Assembly (NCBI RefSeq): GCF_014905175.1
Contig: NC_057789.1
Span: 12,080,876 to 12,144,875 of the forward strand
Direction: 5' to 3'
From: Aphidius gifuensis
Lineage: Eukaryota > Arthropoda > Insecta > Hymenoptera > Braconidae
DNA: 64,000 bases
Made by a program: the position numbers and the translations under genes. Positions 33,641 through 45,028 of the stretch are shown piece by piece. Under the pieces are notes generated by a model. That model was not told the origin of the DNA. It was given only the letters and a program-made list of their open reading frames with translations, and did not search any database. Within the stretch, counting starts at the first letter, position 1. The number at the start of each line of letters is the position of its first letter.

Positions 33641-34148
33641 TTACTATATTCATATTTGTTAATAATTATTGCAAAAATAATGATTCAATCATTAATTCTA
33701 TTGCTGCACCTAATTATTCTAAGTCCGCGTTTATCAATTTTTTTTCGAGTTTTTTTTTTCTTTTCTAAAAAAATTTAAATAAATTAATAAATGAAATATT
33801 AATAATATATTAATTAAGTATTAACTAATTAAAGTAAATCAATTTAGAAAAATTATTCTAAGTGGCAATCTTTCATCTGAAGACTTTTTGTCTTCGATGA
33901 AAAGATATGTTAAATTTTTTAAGTTCAAAAGATGTCACGAATACTCTCGAATACATTTGAAATACTCGAATATCAAGAAATATAAATCAGGGATAAGCGT
34001 CCCGGACAGAGAGTATTCGTCCTCTTCATGAAAATATCACGAAATACATTTGAAACATCGACAACGATTAGAAAATATCACCGAATACTATATGAAGACT
34101 CAAAAAGAGTAAAAATACGTCTCGAATACAAAATTTTTTCAATTCGGG
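33640..34148. other. Noncoding DNA, nothing identified
   Basis: AT-rich. 33900-34130 has scattered CGAATAC and ACGAATACTC words that may be a decayed short repeat. Confidence 0.35.
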
Positions 34149-34163
34149 GCGTCAGTAAAGTAT

Positions 34164-35013
34164 TAGACCGTTTCAAATAAAAAAAAAAAATTTTTTTTTT
34201 CTCTCCCACCCCCTAAAATCTTAGTATTCAACAAGACAAACAATCTACTATTTTCAATTTTTTTTTTTTTTTTTTTTTAATGTCGCTCATCGACTTTGAA
34301 TATTTTCCATTTAAAATACATGTAAGCAGAGTGTTCATTTGATACTTTTGTTCATAACTTCATCAATTTTCAAGCTAGAGACTTGAAAATTCGACCGTTC
34401 GAAAGCTTGAAAAAAAAGCTTCAAAACACATATTGAAAAAAAAATTTTCAATCAACTGTTTCGCGGCTAGAAAACTTTGTAAACATTTATTTCTAAAAAA
34501 ACGATAATTTATTTATTCGAAGACCTTTGGGCATTCATTAAAAAATAAAAATTCAGCATATAAGATATAGTGTCTAAAGCTTTTTAATAAAGCTTTCTAA
34601 ATAATCATCTTGAATTCAAATATATTGATTATTTTGAGAGTTATGATTTTCTGAAACATTTAAAAAAAAACAGTGTTATTTGTGCAATTTTTTTATAAAC
34701 GAATAAATGCTGTTTTCATCGTGTTCAAAAATCATAACAAAATAATCAATATATTCAATATGATTATTCGCTTCAAAAGCACTTTAATATGCCGAATTTA
34801 TTGAAGATCTTCGAATGAAGTATCGTTTTTTAAACGTCTACAAAGTTTTCTAGCCGCGCAAATTTTTCAATATGTGTTTTGGAGAGCTTTTCTTCAACGG
34901 ACGTATCAACGTCTGGCGAAAGATGCTGTTCAAAGAAAAATATTTTAAATGGAAAATATTATCGAGCTTTTGTGTAGAGTTTTGAATACTAATTTTTTTT
35001 TTGAAACAGTCTA
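34164..35013. mobile_element. 850-bp foldback MITE with 9-bp target duplication
   Basis: The terminal inverted repeat TAGACCGTTTCA starts at 34164 and its partner TGAAACAGTCTA ends at 35013. The inverted homology continues inside (ACTTTGAATATTTTCCATTT, CTAGAAAACTTTGTA, GCGGCTAG). GTAAAGTAT is present on both sides (34155-34163 and 35014-35022). The surrounding repeat exists uninterrupted at 51926-52065, where GTAAAGTAT occurs once (51932-51940), so the insertion and its 9-bp duplication are directly visible. MULE-like by duplication length. Confidence 0.88.
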
Positions 35014-35022
35014 GTAAAGTAT

Positions 35023-35135
35023 ACAAATTTTAGACATTAGAGGGCACTTATTATTTTTTTAAGCTATGGTTACAAGGGTGCCTCTTTGAACCCAAAGAAT
35101 TATCCTACCTTGGGATTTACATACCGCCTTAATTG
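35023..35135. repeat. Dispersed repeat, right part of the interrupted copy
   Basis: ACAAATTTTAGACATTA, AGCTATGGTTACAAGGGTGC and TTGGGATTTACATACCGCCT match 51941-52063. With CGTCAGTAAAGTAT on the left of the MITE (34150-34163) it forms the same unit. Confidence 0.8.
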
Positions 35136-35222
35136 CTTCAAGAACCCATTGATATTTTTTTCTCAAACTTTTAGTTTTATATAAAAGTTTAAGTTGAACT
35201 TAAAAAAAAATGAAATCTCCCT

Positions 35223-36143
35223 CCCTGGTGAAAAAAATCTTGCAGATTCGGGTAGATTCTGCAAGATTCGACAAAAAAATGAAAAAATCTGGCAGATTCT
35301 GCCAGTCAAATATTCGGCTTTCAACAGTCTGCCAAATTCTGTCAGGTATTGCCAGTCAAATATTCGGCTTTCAACAGTCTGCCAGATTCTGTCAGGTATT
35401 GCCAGTCAAATACTCGACTTTCAGCAGTCTGCCAGATTCTGTCAGATTTTGCCAGCCAAATACTCGATCTTAACAGTCTGCCAGATTCTTACAGATTCTG
35501 CCAGATTCTGTCAGCCACATATTCGACTTCCAACAGCATGCCAAATTCTGCCAGCCACATATTTGATTTCCAACAGTCTGCCAGATTCTGCCAGTTCAAT
35601 TTATAAATATTGTTTTTTTTTCAATAAATTGATTTTTTTTGAATAAATACAACTGATTAGGAGACATCAAGTCGTCATCAAATTATTATAGTATGTTATA
35701 ATTCATTCTTTTATAGCTCATTTATCATTATTTTACGTTAGTTGTTATTCAACAATTCTCACATGTGCTCACGTCAGAGTTAATTCACATATATAGGAAC
35801 TGAGATTATGATACTTATAAAAATTTAAAAAACATATTCAAGTTTGAAAAAAAAAATGCAACGCTTCGAGATCGAAGTTTCTTGATACCTTACCGTGATG
35901 TTTATAATAAACACAATAATTCTTTCAGAATTTTTTTTTTTTTTTTTTAGAATTTTTTGGTAAAAATAGTCTGGCAGATTCTTACAGATTATGGCAGATT
36001 CTGGCAGATTATGACAGATTCTGGCAGATACTTACAGATTCTGGCAGATTCTCACAGATTCTTACAGATTCTGCTAGATTCTTACAGATTTAGACCGGTT
36101 TTTGGAACAACTGCCAGATTCTGCCAGTTTTTTTTCACCAGGG
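35223..36143. mobile_element. CCCTGGTG-ended MITE with internal tandem arrays
   Basis: CCCTGGTGAAAAAAAT starts at 35223 and the complementary end TTTTTTTCACCAGGG stops at 36143, with CT on both sides (35221-35222 and 36144-36145). The subterminal words are built from CAGATTCTG and GCCAGATTCTG on both arms. There is no transposase; the ORFs on 35194-35646 are repeat read-through. Confidence 0.78.
35290..35605. repeat. Tandem repeat of about 60 bp
   Basis: Five units contain TCTGCCAGATTCTG, TTGCCAGTCAAATA and TTTCAACAGTCTGCCAGATT. The unit length is near a multiple of three, which explains overlapping ORFs in several frames. A second array of CAGATTCTTACAGATTCTGG words lies at 35975-36130. Confidence 0.85.
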
Positions 36144-36245
36144 CTATCTCACCGTGTTTAACCTCGAAAAAAATAGCAGCTTTAATAATTTATTATAAAT
36201 GAACAAAGTTAACTAGGACAAAAAAAAAGTGAAAAATAGGGTTAT

Positions 36246-36935
36246 TACATGTCAAAAAAAATTTTCCATAAAAAACTCGACAAAAAAAATTCGGACAAGA
36301 AAAATTCGGACAAAAAAAATCACGATAAAAAAAACCATGACAAAAATAATTTAAAAAACAAAATCACGTCATAATAAATGTTTTTTTTTCCTGAATAATA
36401 AATTTAATATTTTATATAAATTTTATTTTTATATATATATATATATGATACACAGAGCCGGGAAGTTCGTCTGTTATTTCAGCTTGCCGTAAATACCATG
36501 GCAACATGGTGAAATATAGTTTAAAAAAAAGACGATCTGAACCTCGTACATGGAAAAAATGGCCTCAAAAAATGGCCTTTTTTTTTGGCCTCTTAAAAAT
36601 GGCCCTTTAAAATGGCCTTATATTTTTGGCTTCTTAAAAATGGCCTTAAAAAATGGCCTTATTTTTTTTGGCCTTCCCGGCTCTGATGATACATTATATG
36701 CAATTCTAATATATATAAAGTGTATATCAGCTGCTAGATATTGTGCTTAGCCCTAATATTAGCCAAACAATCAATATCTACTTTATTTTACCAGCCAAAT
36801 TTTTTTACCTAGCTAGATTTTTTTTGTCTAAATTTTTTATTTATTTATTTTTTTTGTCGTGATTTTTTTTGTCGGAATTTTTTTTGTCGTGATTTTTTCT
36901 GTAGAGTTTTTTTTGGAAAATTTATTTTGGAATCA
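36246..36935. repeat. Foldback built of GACAAAAAAAATTCGG words, interrupted
   Basis: 36246-36360 (TTTTCCATAAAAAACTCGAC, AAATTCGGACAAGAAAAATT, ATCACGATAAAAAAAACC) is mirrored at 36845-36935 (TTTTTTTGTCGTGATTTTTT, TTGTCGGAATTTTTTTTGTC, AGAGTTTTTTTTGGAAAAT). A further MITE sits between the arms. Confidence 0.6.
36454..36684. mobile_element. MITE with AGAGCCGGGAAG termini
   Basis: AGAGCCGGGAAG starts at 36454 and CTTCCCGGCTCT ends at 36684. The interior has repeated AAAAATGGCC(T/C) words, which give the 66-codon frame there. GATACA occurs on both sides, but not directly against the ends, so the target duplication is not certain. Confidence 0.6.
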
Positions 36936-37959
36936 AAAATAGATGTATTTTTTTGCCTAGAATCGCTTTTTATAAATTCTATTGGTCTCTAACTATATTT
37001 TAACTTTACTCAGGTAACACCTTAATTACTGATTTACAAATTCCATCGTTTTATTTATTTATTTGATGTACGTCACTTAATACAGCTGACACACAAATTG
37101 CATCGTTAATGCATAATATTGAATATCGCAATATTTAACTCACTTACCAAATATTCTATACAAGCTACTATACAGGATGAAGCGTAAGTCGCGATCAGTA
37201 GTTATACTACGGGATTGTACGTGAAATTTTAAATGGTAAATATTTTTGAATTTTGGGTCTACGACGCTTTGTACCTGAGTTATTAAAGTTTTAAATTAAC
37301 CAATCAGAATCGAGCGTTAAAAATTATTATCATTATGGCGTCTGTATCCACGTGTGTGCTTACGTGCCATGAATTAAATTCTTTTTGTTTTTTTAATTAA
37401 TTCAAAATTCGAACGCAAGATGTATCTAAATCATAAATTCGCTGGATGAATGCGTAGCTGTAAACTCACACACATAGCACTCACACTAATCATAACAAAA
37501 TAATCATTTTTAATTTAAAATCACATTTATATTTTTATCACATGTCATTTATTAATTGATCAAATTTCAATTTAAAAACACTTTTATATTTTTTTTTGAT
37601 CACATTATGTCATTATTTTATCAATTTGATCAATAAATAAATCTCATAATGTGATCAAAAATATAAATGTAAATTAGAAATGATTATATTTTTTGATCGC
37701 TATATATATATATATATATATTCTCATTATATTTTAAAATAAAAAAGTGTCAGCTGCATATAGCCTCCATAGCTGTATATAGCATAACTTTATCAATAAT
37801 TTTTCAAACTCAAAAAAGATGGGCTCTTTTTGGGTTGTCATTCTAAAGTATTGAAATTGTTTTTCAAATATTATATTCTTTTTTAAGCCTATTGTTGTGC
37901 TACCTTAAGCCTAAGCTAGCACAATTTTTTCAATTGTCAAAAAATTTTAATCGCATAGG
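36936..37959. other. Noncoding DNA with an inverted repeat and a TA microsatellite
   Basis: No gene. ATCACATTATGTCATTATTT (about 37601-37620) faces CTCATAATGTGATCAAAAA (about 37644). TA repeats lie at 37700-37720. Confidence 0.45.
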
Positions 37960-39715
37960 ATGCAGTCTAGATTGCGCAAAATTATGGCCCCCATTTCATT
38001 TAGTTATCTCTATATATTATTAACAAGGTTGCGATATCTTACGTTTAAGGTAGCACAACCACACTGAGAAAAAAAAACCTCAAAAATTGTTGTGAGAGCA
38101 CAACAAACTAGAGGCGGAATCCTATCCTGTCGCTTTTTGTTGTGCTGCAACAAAAATTGTTCTATCGTTAAACAAAATTTGTTGTGCTACAACAAATTTT
38201 ATTGTATCGTTGAACAAATTTTATTTAGCTGCACAACAATTTTTACCATCCAATAATATTTGTTGTGTTGCTCAATAATATTTGTTCGGCTGCTCAATAA
38301 ATATTATCCAGTTTCAAGGCAAATATCTCTCCCGGTCACTTAGCCCACTCGGAATGTTAAGAATAGTAAATTGTATGGACCGTAAATTGACAGAAAGTAT
38401 AAGTTTCCATTAAAATTGAAAACATTAAATTGATATTTTACTAAACTTTGAAATAAATGAAGTAGAAAAAGTTATAATAAGAATATCCATTATAAATGAA
38501 TTACAATAATTACAAATAAAGATATAATGAAAAGTTTTAAAATGCTAAAAATATTATGGTTAGAAATTATGACCAAAAAAAAATATTAAATAAAAAATGT
38601 TTGAAAATTAAAAAATTAAATAGAAATATATAAGACTGGCTTAAACTATAATTTATGAAAAGCTACATTCAATAAAATTATAAACAGCTATTACACGGAT
38701 AATTGTTTTTTATGAAATACTTTTTTAAAGAAACTAAAAATGTATAAAAGCTGAAAAAATGTAAATGCGGTGAAAAATTACTTTATTGAAGTCGGTATGA
38801 AAAATAGCCGCCGGCGTATAAATGATTTCTATACTGGGACACAGAAATCTCATAAGGATCAAATAAAGAGTTCTGATAGTAACCTAAAAAATTTGTTGAT
38901 ATTCACTTATTTCATGATTTTTACCATTTATATTTTTCAGCTTTTAAACATTTTTAGTTTTAAAAATAAATTAACTAATCCCAATATGTCAGGTTTTAAT
39001 AACATTTTAATAATTGAATTATAGACTAAAATATTTGTGAGCAACTAGATAAATAACAAAACTTGATATTTAACAAATCACATCAACAATAAAGTATGAA
39101 ATTATATGAAAATGACAAACATATAACCTGCATATCTGTCATTTTAATGCAGAGATTTTTTATTTTAATCTTTAATAATTATAAATATAAAAAATAAATC
39201 AAAGCATCGTAATTTGAATTAATTTGTTCCTCAATTATTTTCCTTCTTATTTTTAATTATCATAATGAAAATTTATTCCGTAATTTTGAAAAAAAAAAAA
39301 TTTAATATGGTTTTAGAATTTTTGTTATGTGTTCAATAATAAAAATTATTGAACTAAATACAAAAATTGTTGTATGTTCAACAGTTTTTGTTTGGAGCAT
39401 AACAAATTTTGTTGTATGTCTATTAATTTTTGTTTGGAGCATGACAAATTTTGTTAAACAGCGCACGGCAATTATTACTCTGCCAGATGAACAAATACTG
39501 TACTACCGGCAGAACAAATATTATAGAGTTTCAACTTCGCCTCTACTTTGTTGTGTGGCACGACAATTTTTTTCCTGTTTAAAATTAAAATTTACACCAT
39601 AGATTACACATGGAATGCACAAAATTATGACTTTTTTACCATATATATACATATATCTCTATTATTTACCAAGTTGCGCTCTCATGGCTTTAAGGTAGCA
39701 CAACCATTAATCAAA
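37960..39715. repeat. Direct flank repeats around an ACAAC/TTGTT-rich core
   Basis: About 110 bases ending GTTGCG.T.TC.....TTTAAGGTAGCACAACCA occur at about 37975-38072 and, in the same orientation, at about 39617-39706. Just inside, both ends are rich in AACAAATTTTGTTG words (38090-38310 and 39350-39570). LTR-like direct ends are one reading, but no primer-binding site or polypurine tract is visible. The middle (38320-39320) is AT-rich with no credible ORF. Confidence 0.45.
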
Positions 39716-39997
39716 AAAAATATATCCGTGGACAAAAATTTTTCATTCCGCACATAAATTGTACATAATTTGCACAAAATTCTTGTCAAGGTACCGAATG
39801 GCTGTGTCATCTAGGCTGTGCTAGCTTAAGGTTGAATGTAAGTCCCATATAATCGGACGATTTTTTTGTGCTAAAAGAATTTACTTCGTGAAGTAAATTT
39901 CGGAGTTATCGAAATTGATGTTTGTTTCCGGTTTATTCACGGTTCAATTAGGGTTGCCAGTTCGATTTGGGATTGATTTGCGCAACTTTCAACCGTA

Positions 39998-40524
39998 CAC
40001 GGAGAGAAATCCGCAGCAAATAATGCTGTAGAGTATCAAACAAATTTTACTGTAGTCCACTGGAAATTGAGAAGTTGCGTGGGAAGGCCACCAGGATCGA
40101 CTAGAATTTCCTACTACACTACAGTAATTTTAATCAAAACAAAACAAAAAAACAACACAAAAAATTAAATAAAACCTTATTGTTTAAACATCAGAATAAA
40201 AATGTAACGTGTTTATTAATTTTTAAAAAATAAACCATTTTATAATTTTCATGTGTTTCACCGTATTTTTATTTAGATTCATGAATAAAATAAAAACAAT
40301 AAACTTTTTTAGAAGAGATTAGGAACACACTTAATTTCCAATAAATATTCGTGTCATACCATTAACTCAAGACTTCCGAAAATTCCGGTAGACTACAGTA
40401 AAAAATTTAAATGAAATATAATAATAATCATTATAATAAGTGGGAATTAGTCGCTTTAATGACGTCAGCTATGATTTTTACGATACCACTACAGTAATAT
40501 ATGCTGCGGATTTCTCTCCACGTG
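39998..40524. mobile_element. MITE with CACGGAGAGAAATCCGCAGC termini
   Basis: CACGGAGAGAAATCCGCAGCA at 39998 faces TGCTGCGGATTTCTCTCC plus ACGTG ending at 40524. TA lies on both sides (39996-39997 and 40525-40526). CTGTAG/CTACAG words continue the inverted homology. TTTATTCACGGTT occurs outside on both sides. It is 527 bp with no ORF and may be mariner-like by its TA target. Confidence 0.7.
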
Positions 40525-40526
40525 TA

Positions 40527-41676
40527 AATAACCTTTATTTTCGGTTTATTCACGGTTAGGATGTTTTGTTAGGGACAACTAATTTTTGTAAAGTTTATAA
40601 TCAATTACTCATTAATTGACCAATCAACATATAAAAATTTTTCGCGCATTTCATAAAACTCGGTTTCTAGTATATGTGTGATTTTTTTCAAGACTTTTTT
40701 ATCATTTTTTCTATCCGAAAAAATTGTTGAAATCTCCATAAGAGCCAATGTTAAATAATGTTTTCAATAATTAATTATAAAAAATTCAACTGATCAACAT
40801 AAGAAAATAATTATACCGTCGTATTTAGAATTCAAAGATCTATAACTGTGTACAAAATTTCAGAACAATTACAATAAAATTTCAGAAAATCAGCAAATTA
40901 TTGCGATTACAAAACAAGTCATAATGCTATAATGTTTGTTCAAGAACCAATATAAACACAATTGCACAAACGTGATTAAATAAGGATTAAATTGAAAAAA
41001 TATTTCTTACTGTTATTATAGATTTATATATATATGAGAATCGGTGACAATTCTTAAGAATACGATTTAATCAGTCAAGACGAAGACATCAGACAATTCA
41101 TGAATATTTCAAATAAATCAAAGGAATGAAACATGAATCAAAAGCAAATCCATTTATAATGATTTTTGAACTTAAAAAAGACCCCCTCTTGTGATCTCAG
41201 GTTCGATTCCAGCTGAGATAACTTCTGATTTTTTTTCGAAGCTCTTCTATTTTTAAAAATGACACTATAACTTTACTCGTTTTAAAGTAAACATTTTTTA
41301 TTATTTATTTATTTATAAGAAGTCTTATAAAAATGTTTTATTTTTTTTTTTTATAAATCATTCATTCAAGAAATATTTATTTCTATATGAATTTCAAGTG
41401 ATTTGCCCTTTTAAATTAATTGTTACATTGACAGTTGGCACCAGCTGGCGCGAAAGTTCTTTTTTCGGTGTGCATGCCCACTTGTGCGTACATAGCTAAT
41501 AAATTCGACCACTAAATTTAGTTTAATTCGGCTACTAAATTTAATTATTCAGTTTAATTAATATAGTTTTAAAACAAATACACTTATTTAGCCTGTTAAG
41601 TTTTTTTTTGTGAATAAAATAAAGGTATTAAAACTGATCAAAACACAGTCACACCTCGCGCGCCTAAATTGAGGCT
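40527..41676. other. Noncoding DNA upstream of the HTH-repeat gene
   Basis: AT-rich, with no repeat of note apart from a tRNA-like B box at about 41198-41217. The sequence just before 41677 (TCGCGCGCCTAAATTGAGGCT) is less AT-rich and may be the 5' UTR of the next gene. Confidence 0.4.
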
Positions 41677-44163
41677 ATGTCTGAAAAACTTCAATCATTC
41701 CAAGACGTGGATCTTGATATAGCTAAGATTTATCAAAGTGACAACAATATGACAACATTTTTTTCCGATGCAGTGCATTATTGTATGTATTTATTGAAAC
41801 AACATGATGATTATTGTGGTATAAATTTATTATGAAAAGGCGACGTGAATTTATGGCTGGACATGTTGAGTTAAGACATTTATTAGATTATGATGAACAA
41901 TGTGTAAAAAAATCACTTGATAAAAAGACCAGCTACGATAACTTTGAAAAAAAAATGGGTAAAAGACTTGTTGTGAAATTGGAAAAGCTAGAAGATTTAT
42001 CTAATGTCAGTTCAAAGTCACAAGCTACCAAGAATGATGATGATTCATCTGAAATTGATTGCAATGATAATAATGATGGTAGTGGTTACTGTTTTAGAAA
42101 AAGACCAAAGATAATAAGTAATTCACGCAAGCCATCTAAAAAAGAACTAATTCCATATGATAAAAAATTGAGAATTGCTCAAATGATTGAAAATCATCCA
42201 ACTTGGTCAATGCAAAAAATTAAAGAACTCAATGATGTACATCATGTTTCTAGTGGACAAATAGAAATATGGGCAGAACAAGTAAAAAAAGGTGGTTCTT
42301 TTTATGATAAAATTAATCAAATTAATAACTGGGTTTTTGCCAAATGTTTGGATTGTCAAAAAAATAACAAAAAATTTTCTGATGAGTGTATACAAAATTG
42401 GGCGCTTGAAGCAAAAAAAATTTATTTTTCTGGAAATATAAATAAACTTTTCACAGCATCTTCTTTCTGGATAACAAAATTTAAAAAACTTCATGGTATC
42501 ACTGGTATCACAAAGGATAATCTTCAAATTGATGAGGAATTTATCAAACCAACAATAAGTACTGGTAACGTTAAATAATTTTTTTTAGCCTTTTCAATCT
42601 TTGAATTTACAAAATATTAATTAATATTATTTAGTTTTTGTAAATAAACATTATTTTATTATTTATTTTCAGATAATTTACAGAATGACTGTGCTACAAA
42701 AGATGAAACTCGTGACGATACTGATAAACTTAAGTCTATCGGCAATTTATGTTGCAACCCACTATACAATTCTTTTAATTTACGTGAGACAAAAAATATT
42801 CACATTCCTTTTGATGTGAAAAAAAAAGTTGTTGAATTGATGAGAAAAAATCCATCTTGGTCATTGGAAAAACTAAGAAAACGTAGTGGCTGTAAATATA
42901 TCAGTACTTCTCAACAAATCAGAAGATGGGATAAGCAGGTGGAAAAAGGTGGATCAGTTGAAGATAAAGGTAGAGCAATTGACAATTGGGTATTTGCGAA
43001 ATTTGTTGTGTATGAAAGCAGTAATAAAAAAATTACTGATAAAATGTTACAAAAATGGGCATGTCAAGCAAAAGAAATTTGCTTGCCAAATGTTAATAAT
43101 TTTCCTAATTTCAATGGAGGTCCTAAATGGTTGTCTAAATTTAAAAAAATACACAACGTCGATGGTCCGCCCAATGATCTGAAAATCTGGAATCAATGTG
43201 ATGATAATACTTTAATAAAACGTAAGTTTAACATTTATAAATGATATTAATTGTTGGTGCTATTATATATATTTTTTTTTTCATTATTTTAGTTGAATCA
43301 TCTGACCCAAATGAAAATGTAGTTGTACGACGAAATATATTCAAACAAAATAAAGTAATTGTTCCGTATGAGCAAAAAGTAAAAGTTGTAAATACTGCTC
43401 TTGAACATCCTGATTGGACAATCAAAATGATAAGAACATACACTCAATGTTATGTCAAAGATCGTTCTGTTATTGCAAAATGGATAAAACAGTTAAAAAA
43501 CGGCGGAACATTAGAACAAAAAATCAAAGCTATTAATGAAAAAGTATATGAAAAATGCATTGATTATATAAAAAATCACAATGAAAATCTAAACTATTTG
43601 ATGATTAAAAATTGGGCACTTGCAGCAAAGAATGCATTATTTTCGGAAAATTGTAAAAATTTTAAATTTGCCGCATCACGTGGTTGGTTTACAACATTTA
43701 AAAATACTTATTGTAGTACTGAAATATCACTAAATTTGGAACTTAGTGAGTTAAACACTTCAACATTAAAAAATGGTAATTTATAATTATTTTGTGTAGA
43801 ATTGAAATATCAAAGTATACCATTGACAAACTAACTATTATATTATTTTTTTTTATAATTTAAATTTACTATTTTTATAATTTAGATATTAGTGACTCGG
43901 ATAAAAAAGCTGATATATTTGGTGGTAAGGAGGCACCATATACAGATGCGCCATTGGCCTCTCAAGCAGTAAATTTAAATTCTGATGATATCAACACCGA
44001 ATCTCTCAGATTAGAGGATAAAATGAAAGTTGTACAATTGGCATGTGATAATCCAACGTGGCCGCTCAGAATACTAAGAAAAGTATCTGGAATTAAACAA
44101 TTAAAGACTAACAGACAACTTAAGATCTGGGCCATTCAATGTGGACGAGCTGCAAAAAAATAA
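41677..44163 (+). CDS. Multi-module CENP-B/Tc5-like HTH protein, left gene
   Basis: Four exons: 41677-42564, 42673-43221, 43293-43775 and 43886-44163. All introns are phase 1 with GT..AG ends. Exon 1 opens MSEKLQSFQDVDLD and shifts frame between about 41800 and 41820. One missing base there would give a 732-residue protein with no other stop. Each exon encodes one module: a helix-turn-helix ending W..Q(V/L)K.GG(S/T), as in TWSMQKIKEL..IEIWAEQVKKGGS, then a CENP-B/Tc5-type second HTH, as in WALEAKKI...FWITKFKKLHGI. Module 1 is in exon 1, 2 in exon 2, 3 in exon 3 and a half module in exon 4, which ends the protein (CGRAAKK). There is no DDE catalytic domain and there are no element ends. It is likely a nuclear DNA-binding protein derived from a pogo/Tc5-type transposase; the function is unknown. 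The paralogue lies tail to tail downstream. Confidence 0.75.
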
Positions 44164-45028
44164 AATAATGAAAATTCAAAAATAGATATATGCGTTATAA
44201 GTTATAACTCATAACAATAACTTAAACTATAAATTCATTTTCATTTAAAATTTATTCTATTCGATAGAACTATTTTGAATTATAATTTTGACATTGCTTT
44301 ATAAGTGATTAGATAATCTACAAAGTTTAATTTTGCGAAATTATCTTTTTTTTTTGTGGAAAAACTAATCTTACACACAAGCAACACCTGTTCATGCGAA
44401 TCGAATCAAGTTATCGATTCATTAGAATTGTCTTATTTTTTATTTTTTTCTTTTTCTTATATTTCACTAATTTTTGATATAACTTTTTATGAACGAAATG
44501 TAAAAAAAAAAACAAGTGTAATAATCATATGAATTATTTTTTTTTTACTCTTTATTTAAGTTACTTTTTTTTTTTTTATTTTATACATTACAAAATATGT
44601 CATGCAATAATTTTATAATTTTCGAGTTTACTCGTTTATCATGTATTTTTTATATTGCTGAAATCACGTACTTTATTATTTTCAATAATAATAATGTAAA
44701 AAAATCTAATAAATATACAAGCTACAAAATTGATAACCAATTTCATTTAAATTAATTATAAAAGCTCATTGGTTTTATGATCAGAATTTTACCTCCATTG
44801 GTATTTAATTATCAGTTAATACTAAATTATTATAATAGAGAGCAATTTTATCAGGAATGTGAGACACCTCAAATTCTATTTATACTTTCATTTTTAATTC
44901 ATTCATTTTTTATTAATTCATTTTTTCGTCACATTAAAAACTGCTTCATGATTTTTGATAAAACATACCTGTGTTTACATCTAGTTTTAAATAACTTCAT
45001 CATTTCAAGAATAGCTCATCAGTTAATT
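44164..45028. other. Intergenic region between two convergent HTH-repeat genes
   Basis: 865 bases of AT-rich DNA shared by the two 3' ends. AATAAA-like signals occur near 44710 on the plus strand. The ORF at 44777-45037 has no domain and overlaps the end of the minus gene, so it is not called. Confidence 0.5.

Noticed and set aside
35194..35646. Three overlapping ORFs (85-150 codons) with repeated SARFCQ words
   Set aside because: They lie in different frames of a 60-bp tandem array inside a MITE; there is no start context and no domain.
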